Assembly (NCBI GenBank): GCA_947579665.1
Contig: OX388341.1
Span: 4,340,001-4,404,000 of the forward strand
Source of the DNA: Sympetrum striolatum
Lineage: Eukaryota > Arthropoda > Insecta > Odonata > Libellulidae
Direction: 5' to 3'
Length of the DNA: 64,000 nt
The notes beneath the pieces were generated by a model. That model did not search any database. It was not told the DNA's origin and saw only the letters and a program-made list of their open reading frames with translations. The position numbers and the translations under genes are program-made. Below, in pieces: positions 46,375 to 58,124 of this stretch (the stretch's first letter is position 1; every line of letters begins with the position of its first letter).

Positions 46375-46440
46375 CACACTGTGTTATTTATTTAAAAACG
46401 ACCGGTTTCGGCTAACGCCACCCTCAGGTTTCATTTCTTA
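46375..46440 (-). ncRNA. Second hammerhead-like motif (Penelope-type remnant)
   Basis: On the minus strand: CTGAGGG (46427-46421, one mismatch to CUGANGA), a 3-bp stem II (GGC/GCC, 46419-46410), GAAAC (46409-46405), CG, then GTC (46402-46400). The plus-strand form GACCGGTTTCGGC...CCTCAGG is typical of Penelope-like and related retroelement ends in insects. The core mismatch suggests decay. No RT nearby. Confidence 0.45.
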
Positions 46441-47589
46441 GTAATACATATTTTAAAAACAATACAGCTATGTTTACAGAAGGTAAGTGTAAGACAAAGA
46501 TTCAGAAAGTTTAATTTTACGCAACAGGCCATCTCTCCATCCGAGATCTTTTTCACAGATGCTTCTAAAACAAGACATGTAAAGGAGTCCATTTCTCTGC
46601 TATGTGATACTTCACATTACTACATGTTGTAATTGAATTTATTTCAGTTGAAGTTCATTAGTTTATATTTCCTAGCATTGCATTGTAATTTACTTTTAAG
46701 AAGCCATACGTGCAATTTTGTACGGTTAACCTGTAAGGTTAATGCGGTGTAATCTCCAAGGTTTCTACGGTTTTCGTAATTGCTTGACAAATATTACAAT
46801 GAGCAGCAAATAAAGGGATGTTTTAATATAAGAATTTTTGGCAAGTTATTTATGTAAATTAAAATAATTATATGCAAAATAACGTTATGTAGGGTTCCAG
46901 GAAAGTTTTCCAGATTTTAGAGTGTTTAGAGGGCACAAAATCCTTTCTCCTCAAGCTGAGAATCCGTAGTTTTCTCCTTTCATGATCTACTGGGAAGCTA
47001 TAAAGTCAATATTAATAATTATAAATAACGAGAAAAGCTTGCGACACTTTAATATACTCGAGCGCTCCAATGAACTCGATTCAAGCAATAATATTGAATA
47101 TGCACCGAAGGGAATAATATTCCTAAACGGAAAAACAAATTTTATCTTGTTATAATCATCGACAAACAAGAATAAACCGTAAAAACTGCTATATTCCATT
47201 TTTGTCACATGGAATACTCTGTAGTAATAGCCGTAATCGCCTATTTGCAAGCTACTTCATTACCTTATTACATAATCTGTAAATGGCAAATGAAAGTTAA
47301 ATGATAAGAAAACAATTCTAAATAAGTATTAAAATCACCATAAACACAAAACTTACGAGTTAAAAGTGATTTCTTTAACGTACTTTTCCTTGCAGTTCCA
47401 TGCGCAGCATTTCAAAACCATGATTCCCAAGTCCTTTAATCTTTTACGGTTAATTTTCATCCAGATACCGAAAATAAATATTGAGTTACATTAGCCAGAC
47501 TATAGAGCATCTAAATAAACTCGAATTCAGAGCACCAGCTGTCCGTAAAGGACATAAATACTCAAAAAACCAACTTGAGTACACGAATT
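46441..47589. other. No gene recognised
   Basis: AT-rich sequence with no recognisable element. Confidence 0.4.
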
Positions 47590-47720
47590 TCTCACTTAAC
47601 TTACCGGCGAGATTTCCGAAAGCGGACCAAAGTCACGTGGTCTCCTACGTTCAATCCTGTAACATGCGCAGAACGCAACACGCGCTCTACCCCATCCTTA
47701 CTCTATGGTGTAACTATCAC
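47590..47720 (-). repeat. Inverted repeat pair, right member
   Basis: Counterpart of 45187-45305 (CTCTACCCCATCCTTACTCT, GTAACATGCGCAG, AAAGTCACGTGGT). It lies about 165 bp upstream of the HARBI1-like fragment. Confidence 0.6.
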
Positions 47721-47882
47721 TTCGAGTGAGAAGTCCCAAAACAGTGAGAAGTCGGCCATGTTTTTGCAGTAACGCGCGAGATCTCAAAAAAGCATTTTTA
47801 GATCTCACTAAGTATCGAAACGAGTGTGAGAACGTAACAATCTCAAAAAAGGTGTAGTTACGTCGTTACCGGCAGTGACAAC

Positions 47883-48150
47883 ATGGACGGGCATCTTATT
47901 TTGGCTGCGGTTTTGGAGGAGAGACGTAGGAAAAGTAAATAATTTAAGAGTAACGAGAAGGAGATTGACAGCATTGATAGACAGTAACAATCCCTTCGAT
48001 GTGGCGGACAGCGATTTTATCAAATTATATCGCATCCCTAAAGTTATTGAGGAATTATCGGATTCTTTGCCGCCCGCTCGAAGATGCACGTCAATACCTC
48101 CACATAGTCTAGTAAATACACACGGTGCTTTACTTTTACAGAATCAATAA
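47883..48150 (+). pseudogene. PIF/Harbinger (HARBI1-like) transposase N-terminal fragment
   Basis: From ATG 47883 the text MDGHLILAAVLEERRRKSK is followed after a frame change by RRRLTALIDSNNPFDVADSD, FIKLYRIPKVIEELSDSL, ARRCTSIPPHSL. This is the usual HARBI1 N-terminal pattern (Arg-rich start, (S/N)NPF, (F)xxLYRxPK, TsIPp), but the sequence diverges right after it (VNTHGALLLQNQ) and stops. The DDE nuclease domain is absent. It is a truncated and frame-broken relic. Confidence 0.65.
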
Positions 48151-49721
48151 ATAGCCATTAATTGTGAATAAAATAGTCACCTTACAATTAAGAATTTTCA
48201 TTTAGAATCTTATTAGTGAAAACGTTTTTAAGATCGTTCATTCTTGACATAAATGTAAGCTTAAAATCAATATCTTCGGGTATTTGTCAGTGTTACATCT
48301 TTAGATTTTTGAACTAACTGCTTATACATTGTGAAATCAAAACACTTCGAGTAATAAGCCAAGTAATTTATTAATAGACGATTGTAATTCACGTTTGAAT
48401 CAGTGTGTTTGCCTTAAGTGTGTCGCACTAGAGTGAATTTAATATTATTAGTATATACTTTGGTGAAAGGTTTGGGTAAAATTATCGGAAATCGTGCTAT
48501 TTCTAGTATAAGAAAAAATTCCCAAACAGTCCTAAACAATAGTTTTACCAGAAATTTGTGTACTCTTCTTCTCGTAGGCGTTTTACTACACATTTAAGCT
48601 AGGAATATTTTTTTAATTCAATCCATCACCAGTATAATCTTATTAGTAAATAACAATCATAAATAATGTTTTATTTGATATTGAAAAGGAAAATATTTGT
48701 CGTGGATACAAAAAACGTAAGTGAATCTTAGGAAATATGTATTATTCACAGCATTAACCCTGTCACAAATAAAGTAGATGTGAAAAACTAGTGCGAATCT
48801 ACTGATAGAAATAACTGAAAGATTTAAAAGAGATACTTTTATCATAAATACATTGCATTCTAAGATGAATGACAATCTTCTATCTCCTATCCTTTGATTG
48901 GGAAAGTAGTGTATTCCACCGCTGATATGATACTTTCTTTAATACTATTAGTTTATTTATCTATGTATTTTTATTGCACAAAGCATGAGCAGTTCAACGA
49001 TGTATGCACAAAGAAGATATACATCTAAAGAAGCTGATAATTCGCTTACGTTTTTAAAAAGAATATGCCCACTTAAGAGCTAAGAAGAAACTATAATACA
49101 AATATACGTCTTTATATCCATGAGAAACATTAATAGTACTAACTTTGGTAAAATAAATTTCTAAATCAAGACATCAATTCATAAGTATGTAATGAATACC
49201 ACTTTTAATGTATTTAACAATGCCTGAACTCCTAATACCCTATATAACCTATACTACTGTTGGTGTTCATGAAAATAATTGGTAGACTAATATATATGCG
49301 TAAAAAACCGATCTTTTCCGTTCAAATCCAATTGTCTACTCAAACTGTTACACGGAGAGAAATAAATAGACTCGTTATAAGGTAATTACATAAGTTACAG
49401 AACACATTGACTTATTTTCTTAAGGTTTAATGCCTATATAATTACCGTATTACACATATCACGCATATCATTTGCATAATACAGGTAAATCGTAGAAATT
49501 TAATTGACTTCCATGCTTTATTTACTACTAACAGCAGCCGAAAATTACATTTCTATGACGACTTCCGCCCACTTTTGTGCATGATTTGGCAACGCTGTTC
49601 CTAACAGATGTCACCGAAATGAAACGGCGCGATATTAGGTTAAATCGTTCCGACATCGCTTTTCATCCAGTGACAAACGTTACGTTCTCACTTCTCACTA
49701 AAATTACACACTCGCAGCCCT
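48151..49721. other. No gene recognised
   Basis: AT-rich sequence, stops in all frames, no recognised repeat. Confidence 0.45.
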
Positions 49722-49729
49722 GGTCCGAA

Positions 49730-50656
49730 CACAGGGGTAGCAAATCCTATCTCCCTCTGGCGACCAAAAGTGAAGCCAGGGGTAAAGCGGCAAATTGCGC
49801 ATTTCGCCATGCTGGTGAGAACTTTTCGTACCTCCCTATGCTAATACATTGTTTTTTCGTGATTTTGCGGCTTTGATACAGAGTTATCAAGGTTTGATTG
49901 AGTAAGTAGAACGTTTTGGAACACAAATTGTAGTTTCAGCAATGTGTAACACGAAGTAATTTTGTTATTTTCGCGTTTCTAAAGGTTTAATAGGTAAATA
50001 AGCAGGGGCTTGTTTCTGCCTTCAATATGACCAATTGCAGTGCATTTGGCTGTAAGAACAGATTCGTCATTTTGACAACTTTTACTGCATTGAGCCCCAA
50101 TTATGAATTAGAACAAACATTTGCACAAGCGGAAAATCTCTAATTACCCTGATAAGCTATTATAATGTATGATAGAGTAGCTTTATCTCATTGCGGTAAA
50201 CGATTATTAAGGAATTTTTATGCCATACTTGGTATTGATCGATTAAAAACTAAGTCGGATTAATGCATTTTAATACACATAAAATTAACATTATAATAAT
50301 CAACGAGGTTTTAAAACAGTTTTCGGAAGGTTGGCAGATGATTCGTTTTTTATATCGCTCTAGCAGACGACACCGGCATCCGAGAAGTTTACATTGCAGG
50401 CATGTTTTATTTTCCATGATAAAAGGAATCAAGAGGACTTAGAGAAAAAAATCGAACATGATCGTTAAGTAAAAGGTTCATTTAAACTATCTGAGTCCAT
50501 TTCATAGGATAGACAAGCTCCTGAGTCCCGTATGAAAGGAAAATAAAACCCCAAACATACATGTAGTTAAAGGGGAGCCGGCGAAAAGTTCTCACCAGTG
50601 CTCTGCGGGTTGCGTTTTTTTTGGCTTCACTTTCCCGACGTTAGACTCGCCCTGTG
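49730..50656 (+). mobile_element. P-superfamily non-autonomous element, CACAGGGG family (927 bp)
   Basis: The exact 8-bp target duplication GGTCCGAA (49722-49729 and 50657-50664) flanks termini CACAGGGGTAG (left) and CACAGGGCGAG (right, inverted). The subterminal inverted sequence includes GTGAAGCC and CTGGTGAGAACTTTTCG on both sides. An ATG at 50027 opens MTNCSAFGCKNRF, the start pattern of a THAP zinc finger, but the frame decays at once. The 8-bp duplication plus THAP relic place it in the P superfamily. It shares its left terminus with the sequence starting at 61159. Confidence 0.85.
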
Positions 50657-50687
50657 GGTCCGAATCTTCTATATAGAGGGCATTGTA

Positions 50688-53600
50688 CACAGATATATAT
50701 TACTAGATAGGCAGCGCCTATGCTTTTCTGTAGGTAGCGGTGAAGCCAGCAAAAGAGAAATTTTGCGCGTAACCGCCATCTTACCCTCACCCTCCTGAAC
50801 CCATCTTGGCTTTGAAAGCATAGGATTTAGTGCCGACTTTTTCTGTTGTTTCCTCTGCAAATAGGAAGAATGGTGAACCATTGTGTTGTGTGGAGATGCA
50901 CCTTCAAGTATACTTCGAGGAAGAAAACTCCTGGTGCTGAAAATGTGTCCTTACACAGGTAAATAAATAAATTACTTATAGCCAACGGAACCGCATGGTT
51001 GATGATAGCTTGTACTTTGAGACTATTTACTGATTCCACCAATTTAAATTTACATTTTTTTAAATTTATGCAGGCATTTGCACATTATATCTCGTGGTAA
51101 AATTTCACTTAGTCGAAATATCATCGGTATTAAGGGAGATATTGAATTTCTCCCAAACAGTCCTAAAGTGAAATTTTACCGGAAAATCTCGTAACTTGGC
51201 CCTACTTTAGATGTGCAAAATTGAAAGTTTGCAAGCGATTCGTTATTTTCAAAGAAGAATAACTTTTTGAAAGGATTCAAACCTTGTTTGATTAAATTTA
51301 TTCAAGCTATAAAGTTAAAAGCAATATTTTTATCTGTAGCATCAATTGTATAGTTAAAGAGATCCTTATTGGGATTGATAGTTTCTTGCTTCGTACAATA
51401 ATTAATATATATAGAGAAATATCAGTAGATTTATTCACTTCGATTACATACTTACAATTGCATATTGTTAAATTCATTGACTTCAATTCTTATTAAATAT
51501 TAGGTATTTGTTGGTATGTATAGTAAAAAAATCTCCCGTTTTGTATTGTAAACATTTTGGCTTGTTAGAATTTTTTTTCGGTAGGACTAACTTCACCTAT
51601 AGAATTAAGCCTCATAAATCAAATGTACATTAGACCACAGAAGGAATATATAATTTTTATACATACATATGTGTGGAAGGAACTTAATTATTCTATATTC
51701 ACTTAATATTGCAATAATAGACTCTTAGATATTAAGGTGTGAAGCAATTTGTTTCCTAATTTTAATGATATATCTCAAGATAAATTAGGACATTATTGTC
51801 ATTTCTTACTATTATCTCATCAATAGCAATTAAAATACATCTATGTCCTTTGTTTAATAATTGCTGTGAAAGTGTTGAGCAATTTTCAATTGCATTTTGT
51901 GTTTAAATAAAATGTATATTACAGGTCTTAATTTCTCATACGAAATTATAGATTTCCATTATAGAGAAATGTTTTTGGAGAAAATAGAGAAATCCCTCAC
52001 TTTATACCCAAAAGTAAATAAAGATCCTCAATCAAGAAAATTACTTGAGTCATCAAATGGACAGCAAAGTGATATCATTATGTGAATTTCTGTCATGTGC
52101 TTACAGTTGACTATAAATTTTTATACTACTTCGGTTTTACGGATGATTCAGTGACATTAATTCCTTTTGGGTGCTGCATTGCCATTGCCATCAAGAATTA
52201 AGATCATGGCACCAGAAGAAGGAAAACTTTCCTGGAAGCCCTCCATAACAGAAACCTATGCTGTTTTCTAGTACTTGATTCTGCTAGTGTTTGGGATGAT
52301 TCAACCACAGTGTTTTTTTCAGTGTAGTGTCAGTAAAGACAAATGAATTGTAAATAAAGATTGTTTCTAAATGGGCATTTTCTGTTTCTTTATATCCCTT
52401 GATTCCTATGGTGTAGTTGTGTGTTTGAATTTGATATGGATTGGTTTGTCTTGGAAGATTAATCTTCATTAGAGTGTGAACTGCTGCCTCCAGTTAAAAC
52501 CTTTTAAAATGGAATTAACCTCTATTATGGTTTTTAAACTGTTATTGTTAAAAACTGTTAAGTTCAATCGTAATAACCATTACGTTCTGGTTTGAGGTAG
52601 GGTATGAGCTTCATTCCCTTCCCTCAACGTTGTTGGAGCAATGAAGTTATATTTTGCCTCTGACTAATTAAGTAAAATTCGGTTACAACTAGAGGGACGG
52701 AGTTTACACCTGCATTATTACGGGAAACTGCGTGGGAAACAAAAAACTGTAAAGCTAAATTTCATAAGTAATTTATTAGCGAATGATGTTTTAATGATTT
52801 ACTCCCACTTCATAGAAGTTAATAAAATATGTACTCTGATCTTTTCCTTTAGCGCGATAGTGTTCAGCGTTTGATTGTTACATAATTGAATGTGCCGCCA
52901 ACCGCGTTGATATAATCGCTGGAAGTTACGGCACGTTGAGAAAAAATTCGCCACAAAGTTACCTACCACTAACAAAGAATAGTCAATGTAATCATATCGG
53001 GGGACATGGTGAAACCCGCGGTACATTCGAAACCGCGTAAAAGTGAGGGACGTCATAACCAGAATTTAACCGTATCTAATCTATGTATGAAGCTGCAGAA
53101 TTCTTACCTAGAATATATAGCCTTGAAAATCTCTATTGTTTAAATTATATCTGACATAAACTTCATATTTCAAACATCAATATCATAAGTAATTTCCCAG
53201 TTACGGTTATTCCACGAACAGAGACGTCCGTGTGCCATGCAAGAAATAAATACCACTTATTATAAATGTCTTTATTTTTTAATATCTTCCGCCTTGTCGA
53301 TAAAATGATTGCAACCTCCGGCTCATAATCAGTCAGTTATTAAGGAATGTTCATCATAATCTAAATAGCGGAAACATTTTGAATCTTTTGTGTGCATTGC
53401 TACCTTAGTTTCGCTCTCGAAGTAGGTTTTTATCATGTAACATTTGGTATACTTCGAAAAAAAATATTTCTCTCGGTTACTATAACTCAATGGAGAATAA
53501 TGGTTATTTTATTTGTAATTGATGGTCTAATTCAAGCCATTAATTCCGTTTATTGCGTAGTCTTACGTCTTGCTCCTATGAAATAGAATACGAATACGCT

Positions 53601-53691
53601 CAAATTTGGGTGATCGTAAGATGACCGCCATGCGCATCACGAGGCTTCACCCCCTCCACCGCCACTGCCTATCTAGTAATATATATCTGTG
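50688..53691 (+). mobile_element. P-superfamily element, CACAGATA family, copy 1 (3.0 kb)
   Basis: The exact 8-bp target duplication GCATTGTA (50680-50687 and 53692-53699) flanks a 3004-bp element. The 27-bp terminal inverted repeats are perfect and start CACAGATATATATTACTAGA. Similarity continues inward: GGTGAAGCC and GCGCGTAACCGCCATCTTAC on the left have diverged inverted counterparts on the right. Apart from a THAP-type exon at 50870 no transposase domain is present. A near-identical copy lies at 58125-61141. Confidence 0.93.
50870..50958 (+). CDS. THAP zinc-finger start exon in P-like element, copy 1
   Basis: ATG at 50870 gives MVNHCVVWRC, then TFKYTSRKKTPGAENVSLHR, and a consensus donor CACAG/GTAAAT at 50958. 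The Cys-x4-Cys spacing and the closing SLHR(F) are the N-terminal half of a THAP C2CH DNA-binding finger, which in P transposases binds the element's ends. No second THAP exon or RNase H-like nuclease was found downstream in the element. Whether a transcript is made is unknown. The sequence is preserved in copy 2 over the whole exon, differing by only one or two residues (GAEN/GAEY). Confidence 0.6.
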
Positions 53692-53699
53692 GCATTGTA

Positions 53700-55846
53700 C
53701 CAGCTATAACAGGCAACTCCTCGTCTATAATTCTCATAGTGAGAGGCAACTTACCTACCTAATTTCTCATAGTGTCTCATAGTTTTGTTTTTCTATTGTT
53801 ACTTCTTCACGCCCTTCGCGCCATTCTTAGCGTCAGTGCTTGGTGGTGCTTGGCAATCTATTGTATGTGTAAGTAGTGTTTGAATAATTTGAAGAAGTTC
53901 TTTTAAAGTCGAAGTTGGGTTATAAAATGTTTTAATAACCTCCCTTTATTTGAACCGGAAGAAGACCAACAAGACGGTCAAGGTCTTTTCAGCGTGGCGA
54001 AAGAGGTAAGATCATTACGTGTTACTTGCTTTAGATATTTAATACATTTTATGAGATATTTTTTCATTAAGTATAACAAGTTTAGTAAATATGATTAAGT
54101 ATCACTTTCAACAGCACAGATGTAAATAGTTTGCATTCTTTGAGGTAATGTTTACTTAGCCTCGCCTCTTGTGGATTCCTTATTTAAGTTCTTTGTTCGT
54201 GGTGTTAACTTTATAGCGATCTGTTAATTAGTTACGAAATTACATCAAAGATCTTCATTTAAATGTTAAGTGGCATATTATCAAAAAAGATTTTAGCAAC
54301 TTATCAGTAATAAGGAAAGGTTTCCGTTGATATGTTTCTGTGATACTGGTTAAACTAAAGCGTTTAATCGATGGAAATTGATATATTAAATATGTAATGA
54401 TTGGATCTGTGTTTCGACTTTATTTATCTTGTATTTCTTATTTTCAAGTAGTGTTACTGAGGAAACCCGACGATGCCAACCACAAAAGCCTCCCTATTGC
54501 GCCGTTTTTTGCAAGATAGAAAATCATTTAGAGTTAAGGAAACTGCAGGAAAATTTCTTGAATGAAGGAATTTCAGTCAGAAATTTTTGTGGCTAGTGAT
54601 ACCAAGTTAACATCAAAATCTCAGAAATCTCTTCATCTGCATCCTGAGATGGTTTGGATACAGTGTAACGGTTAGTTGCTGTTTTCTCAGTAAACATTTT
54701 AGAAGAATACTGTGTTCAATGATTCATGGTGTACATTGTGTGGTTTCGCGGAGGAAACATCTTTTCACAGCTATGATCTGCATTTTCAAAGTATTATCTA
54801 TAAGCCGCTCTATTTACATCCAATCATTGTTAACGTCGCTGATGCCTATAACTACCTATTTCATTATTGAATTTTTTTATTCAGGTTATGAAACAAAAAT
54901 ACTTTATTTTGCTATATGCTTTAATCGGCATTTTATGCATCAGCGAATGATTCTGTGGTTCGTTGTCAACATTTTGACTGCATCGTAAAGTTTTTTATGG
55001 CTTTGAGGATGTCTATTTATCATGAGAAATATTATGGACTCAGTTGTTCTTTCATCATTTTGTTTGCCATATAATATTCATGCCTCGTATTTTTGTTCTT
55101 GTCTTGAGTTCTATACAAGATAAGTGATTTTGTGACCATTTCGTTTAAACTTCAGATTTTTTTGAGAAATGTTTTAATAGATTTTACGTGCTGCTTTAAA
55201 GTTTTGATGTGTCAAGTAAATCATATATATATCTTAAATCAATGTGGCTGGCTGCTACTGCTTTTACTTCAGGTGCATTTAAGGACGCTTGTACTTCATA
55301 TTCTCCTGCTAAACTGTTTTTTATGTTAGTGGTTTCTCATATGCCTCCTGGGGAATCTCTTAACCACTTAGGTTTATGAAGCCTAAATAAAAAGAGAAAC
55401 GCTACCTTTCTGATAACCTCCTGGGTGGTAGTGGAATAATCAGCAAATCTAAAAAAAATATTTTTTACAGAATTTTTCTTACAGAAGCTGCTTGTAAATA
55501 CCATTAACAAATGTTATATTTGGAATTGATGTTTAGACTTATATTTTCCTTGTGATGTGCTATCCATTTGTCATTGTCATAACATTTGACTGTAAGTATT
55601 GGAAGTATACTTGCAATAAATGTACAAAAACTAAATATGTGTGTATATTTTTGTTTCTACCCATATCCCACTGACTATCAGCATTTGTGACGTGCCTGAA
55701 GAAACCACGGAGTCAAGGTATTAAGTTTTTCATGAATAACAAATTAAAATTGTAATTTATAGAAATTAAATTCTTATTTACGATTAAATTAAAATTCCAG
55801 TAACTTATTATTTACAACAATATTATCGGTAATACCACCATATAGA
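53700..55846. other. No confident gene
   Basis: AT-rich sequence. A short open block at about 53930-54005 (PLFEPEEDQQDGQGLFSVAK then AAAGAG/GTAAGA donor) could be an exon, but no start, acceptor or homology supports it. Nothing else recognised. Confidence 0.35.
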
Positions 55847-55848
55847 TA

Positions 55849-57944
55849 CAGTGGTGCCTCACACAACGAACTTAATTCGTTCCAGGAGCAAGTTCGTTAT
55901 GCGAAAAGTTCGTTATGTGAAACGCGTTTTCCCATAACAATACATGTTAAAAAAAATAATTCGTTCTGTAGCATAAAATATGGTAAGATGACATAAAAAA
56001 AGATAAATTTTTTGTTATTATTTTTATTTAGATACATCTAAAAACATAATGAAAAAAACACACATTTTTTAATTTTATGAAATAATCAAATCTTGCACAT
56101 CTTCATCCATTTTCCGCTTTTTGGCCGATGGTGCAGTGAAAAACGTGTCCAAAGTCGTTTGTTTCTCTCTTTTCTTCAACATCTGCCGGAAATAACGGAC
56201 AAGAGTATCAGGAGTACAGGTCGTTGATCCTGTTTGCTTCAGCGGAATCCGGATAGTGGGCATTGGTAAACTCCTGAACTGCTTTCCATTTGACCAGGAT
56301 GTTCTTGATGTCAGCAGTTGGAATTGGTTGATTGTTTGATTGTTGCTCCTCGTTATCAGATGACGCTTCCCTTTGAGCATTGTCCTGTTGTTGGGCCAGA
56401 AGTGTTTGGAGCTCTTCAGTTGTTAGCTCTTCTTTGTGTTCCTCAATAAGCTCCTCTACATCCTCTTCCTCTACCTCTAATTCCAACCTTTGGGCCACTG
56501 TGATGATGTCCTTCACCACTTCTGTGTCATCAACTACTGCTTCTTCCTGAATCCACGAAGGCACAAGCATCTTCCAAGCAGAAATGAGGGTCCTTTGTGA
56601 CACTTCTTCCCAGGCCTTCTGTATAAGTCGTATTGCCAAAAGGATATCAAATTTCTCCTTCCAAAACATTCGGATAGTCATATTGTCTCCACCAAACTCG
56701 CATTCTTCAAACACCTTATTAAAGAGGGCTCTAGTGTAGAGTTTTTTAAAGTTCGCAATAACTTGCTGATCCATTGGCTGGAGAATGGATGTGGTGTTTG
56801 GTGGCAAATACTGCACCTTGATAAAAGGATAATTTTCCTGCAATATTTCTTCTAGGTCTTTTGGGTGAGAAGGGGCATTGTCAAGTATCAGAAGGGCTTT
56901 GAGCGGCAGTTCTTTTTCCAACAAGAATTTCTTCACGGCAGGAGCAAAGGTTTCCAGAATCCATTCGTTGAAGATAACTTGGGTCACCCAGGCTTTTTGA
57001 TTGGACTTCCAATGGACGGGCAATTTGGACTTAATAACGTTATTTTTCTTAAAAATTCTTGGATTTTCAGAGTGATAAACCAATAGAGGTTTGATCTTGA
57101 GGTCTCCGCTGGCATTAGACGAAATCATAAGGGTAAGTCTGTCCTTCATGGCTTTGTGTCCTGGCAATTTCTTCCCTTCTTTTGTAATGAAGGTTCTGCT
57201 CGGCATTCTTTTCCAGAAAAGACCCGTTTCATCGGCATTGAACACTTGTTGTGGGCAGTATCCTTCATCCATAATAAATTTTTGAAAATTAATAGAGAAC
57301 TTTCCTGCTTCTTTTTTATCAGCACTGCCAGCCTCACCATGCATATTAACGCTGTGGATTCCATACCTTTTCTTAAATCTAAAAAACCACCCCCTGCTGG
57401 CTTTGAAATCTTCTTTATTATCTTGATTGCTGCTACTTCCAGGGATGTTTTTCTTTAGATCTTCATAAATTATCTTGGCCTTGTGACAGATAATATCTTG
57501 GGTTGTTACGTCACCTTTCACCTGCCTGTCCTTAATCCAAATCGCTAATAGCCTCTCCATGTCCTCGTGGATTGAAGATCTATGTTTTGTTTTATTTTAA
57601 GAGAAATCACCTTCCTGCTTTTTTTAGAACCCATCATATAAAAAAAATGTTGAGTTTATCTTAAAAGGACGACTGCCGTGATACGTGTGCGATTTAATTC
57701 GTAATGAAGAACGATTGCTGCAACACGTGCGTAAGTTAAGCGTACTACGCAGTGACTAACGACTGCCTGCGCGGAAGGATGCAATAAATCGGCAGTGATC
57801 GTGTGAAGTGGGCGACTTCGTTGTGTGAAGCGAAGTTCGTTGTGTGAAGCGAAGTTCGTTGTATGAATCGTGAAATGAACGAAAAGGAAGTTCGTTGTGT
57901 GCAGCGTTCGCTGTGCGAGGCGTTCGTTATGCGAGGCACCACTG
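55849..57944 (-). mobile_element. Tigger/pogo DNA transposon (2.1 kb)
   Basis: The element is flanked by TA (55847-55848 and 57945-57946), the expected target duplication of the Tc1/mariner-pogo superfamily. Terminal inverted repeats begin CAGTGGTGCCTCACACAACG (left) and CAGTGGTGCCTCGCATAACG (right). Subterminal DNA carries repeated GAAGTTCGTTGTGTGAAGC units at both ends (55865-55925 and 57820-57925). It encodes a TIGD1-like transposase on the minus strand that is almost intact. It sits between the two 3.0 kb P-like copies. Confidence 0.95.
56208..57560 (-). CDS. Tigger transposase (TIGD1-like), N-terminus truncated
   Basis: 450 open codons. Order: CENP-B/Tc5-type HTH (MERLLAIWIKDRQVKGD, SRGWFFRFKKRYGIHSV), then the DDE_1 nuclease with FNADETGLFWKRM (first Asp), KALLILDNAPSHPKDLEEIL (second Asp) and NTTSILQPMDQQVIANFKK (third Asp), then an acidic C-terminal part. 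All three catalytic aspartates are present, in the DDD form typical of pogo. The usual first HTH is missing: a start MGSKKSRKVISLKIKQ is visible at about 57638-57590, but it is out of frame with IHEDMERLL, consistent with an internal deletion of about 60 codons. The frame also shifts near 56215; the expected tail (YFRQMLKKREKQTTLDTFF) continues in another frame to 56075. The enzyme is probably inactive but young. Confidence 0.92.
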   Translation of the reverse strand: MERLLAIWIKDRQVKGDVTTQDIICHKAKIIYEDLKKNIPGSSSNQDNKEDFKASRGWFFRFKKRYGIHSVNMHGEAGSADKKEAGKFSINFQKFIMDEGYCPQQVFNADETGLFWKRMPSRTFITKEGKKLPGHKAMKDRLTLMISSNASGDLKIKPLLVYHSENPRIFKKNNVIKSKLPVHWKSNQKAWVTQVIFNEWILETFAPAVKKFLLEKELPLKALLILDNAPSHPKDLEEILQENYPFIKVQYLPPNTTSILQPMDQQVIANFKKLYTRALFNKVFEECEFGGDNMTIRMFWKEKFDILLAIRLIQKAWEEVSQRTLISAWKMLVPSWIQEEAVVDDTEVVKDIITVAQRLELEVEEEDVEELIEEHKEELTTEELQTLLAQQQDNAQREASSDNEEQQSNNQPIPTADIKNILVKWKAVQEFTNAHYPDSAEANRINDLYS

Positions 57945-57946
57945 TA

Positions 57947-58116
57947 CTGCAATCTGCCTGTAGCGCCATCGCCACAGCATGAGGATGAACTACTACGCAA
58001 GTAGCGCTAGCGGCGGTGTCTAGTATAACTTCCAGGAGCTGGGAAAAAAAGGTGGAGGGGATGAGAAACAGCCCACCGAGATATTAAACCGTAGATGCCT
58101 CACCATGGTTTGGTCC
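57947..58116. other. Short spacer between Tigger and P-like copy 2
   Basis: Unassigned sequence with no recognisable feature. Confidence 0.4.
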
Positions 58117-58124
58117 GTTTGCTC

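Noticed and set aside
48657..48875. Short AT-rich minus-strand open frame
   Set aside because: Composition typical of random AT-rich DNA; no motif.
51897..52085. Open frame after TTACAG in P-like copy 1 (MCLNKMYITGLNFSYEI...)
   Set aside because: Interrupted by a stop in copy 2 and without recognisable domain; not counted as a second exon of the THAP gene.
52284..52469. 61-residue minus-strand open frame conserved in both 3.0 kb P-like copies
   Set aside because: Conservation is explained by the recent common origin of the two copies; no domain and no independent support.
53930..54005. Possible short exon (PLFEPEEDQQDGQG...) with good GTAAGA donor
   Set aside because: No start codon, acceptor or recognisable homology; one good donor is expected by chance in 2 kb.
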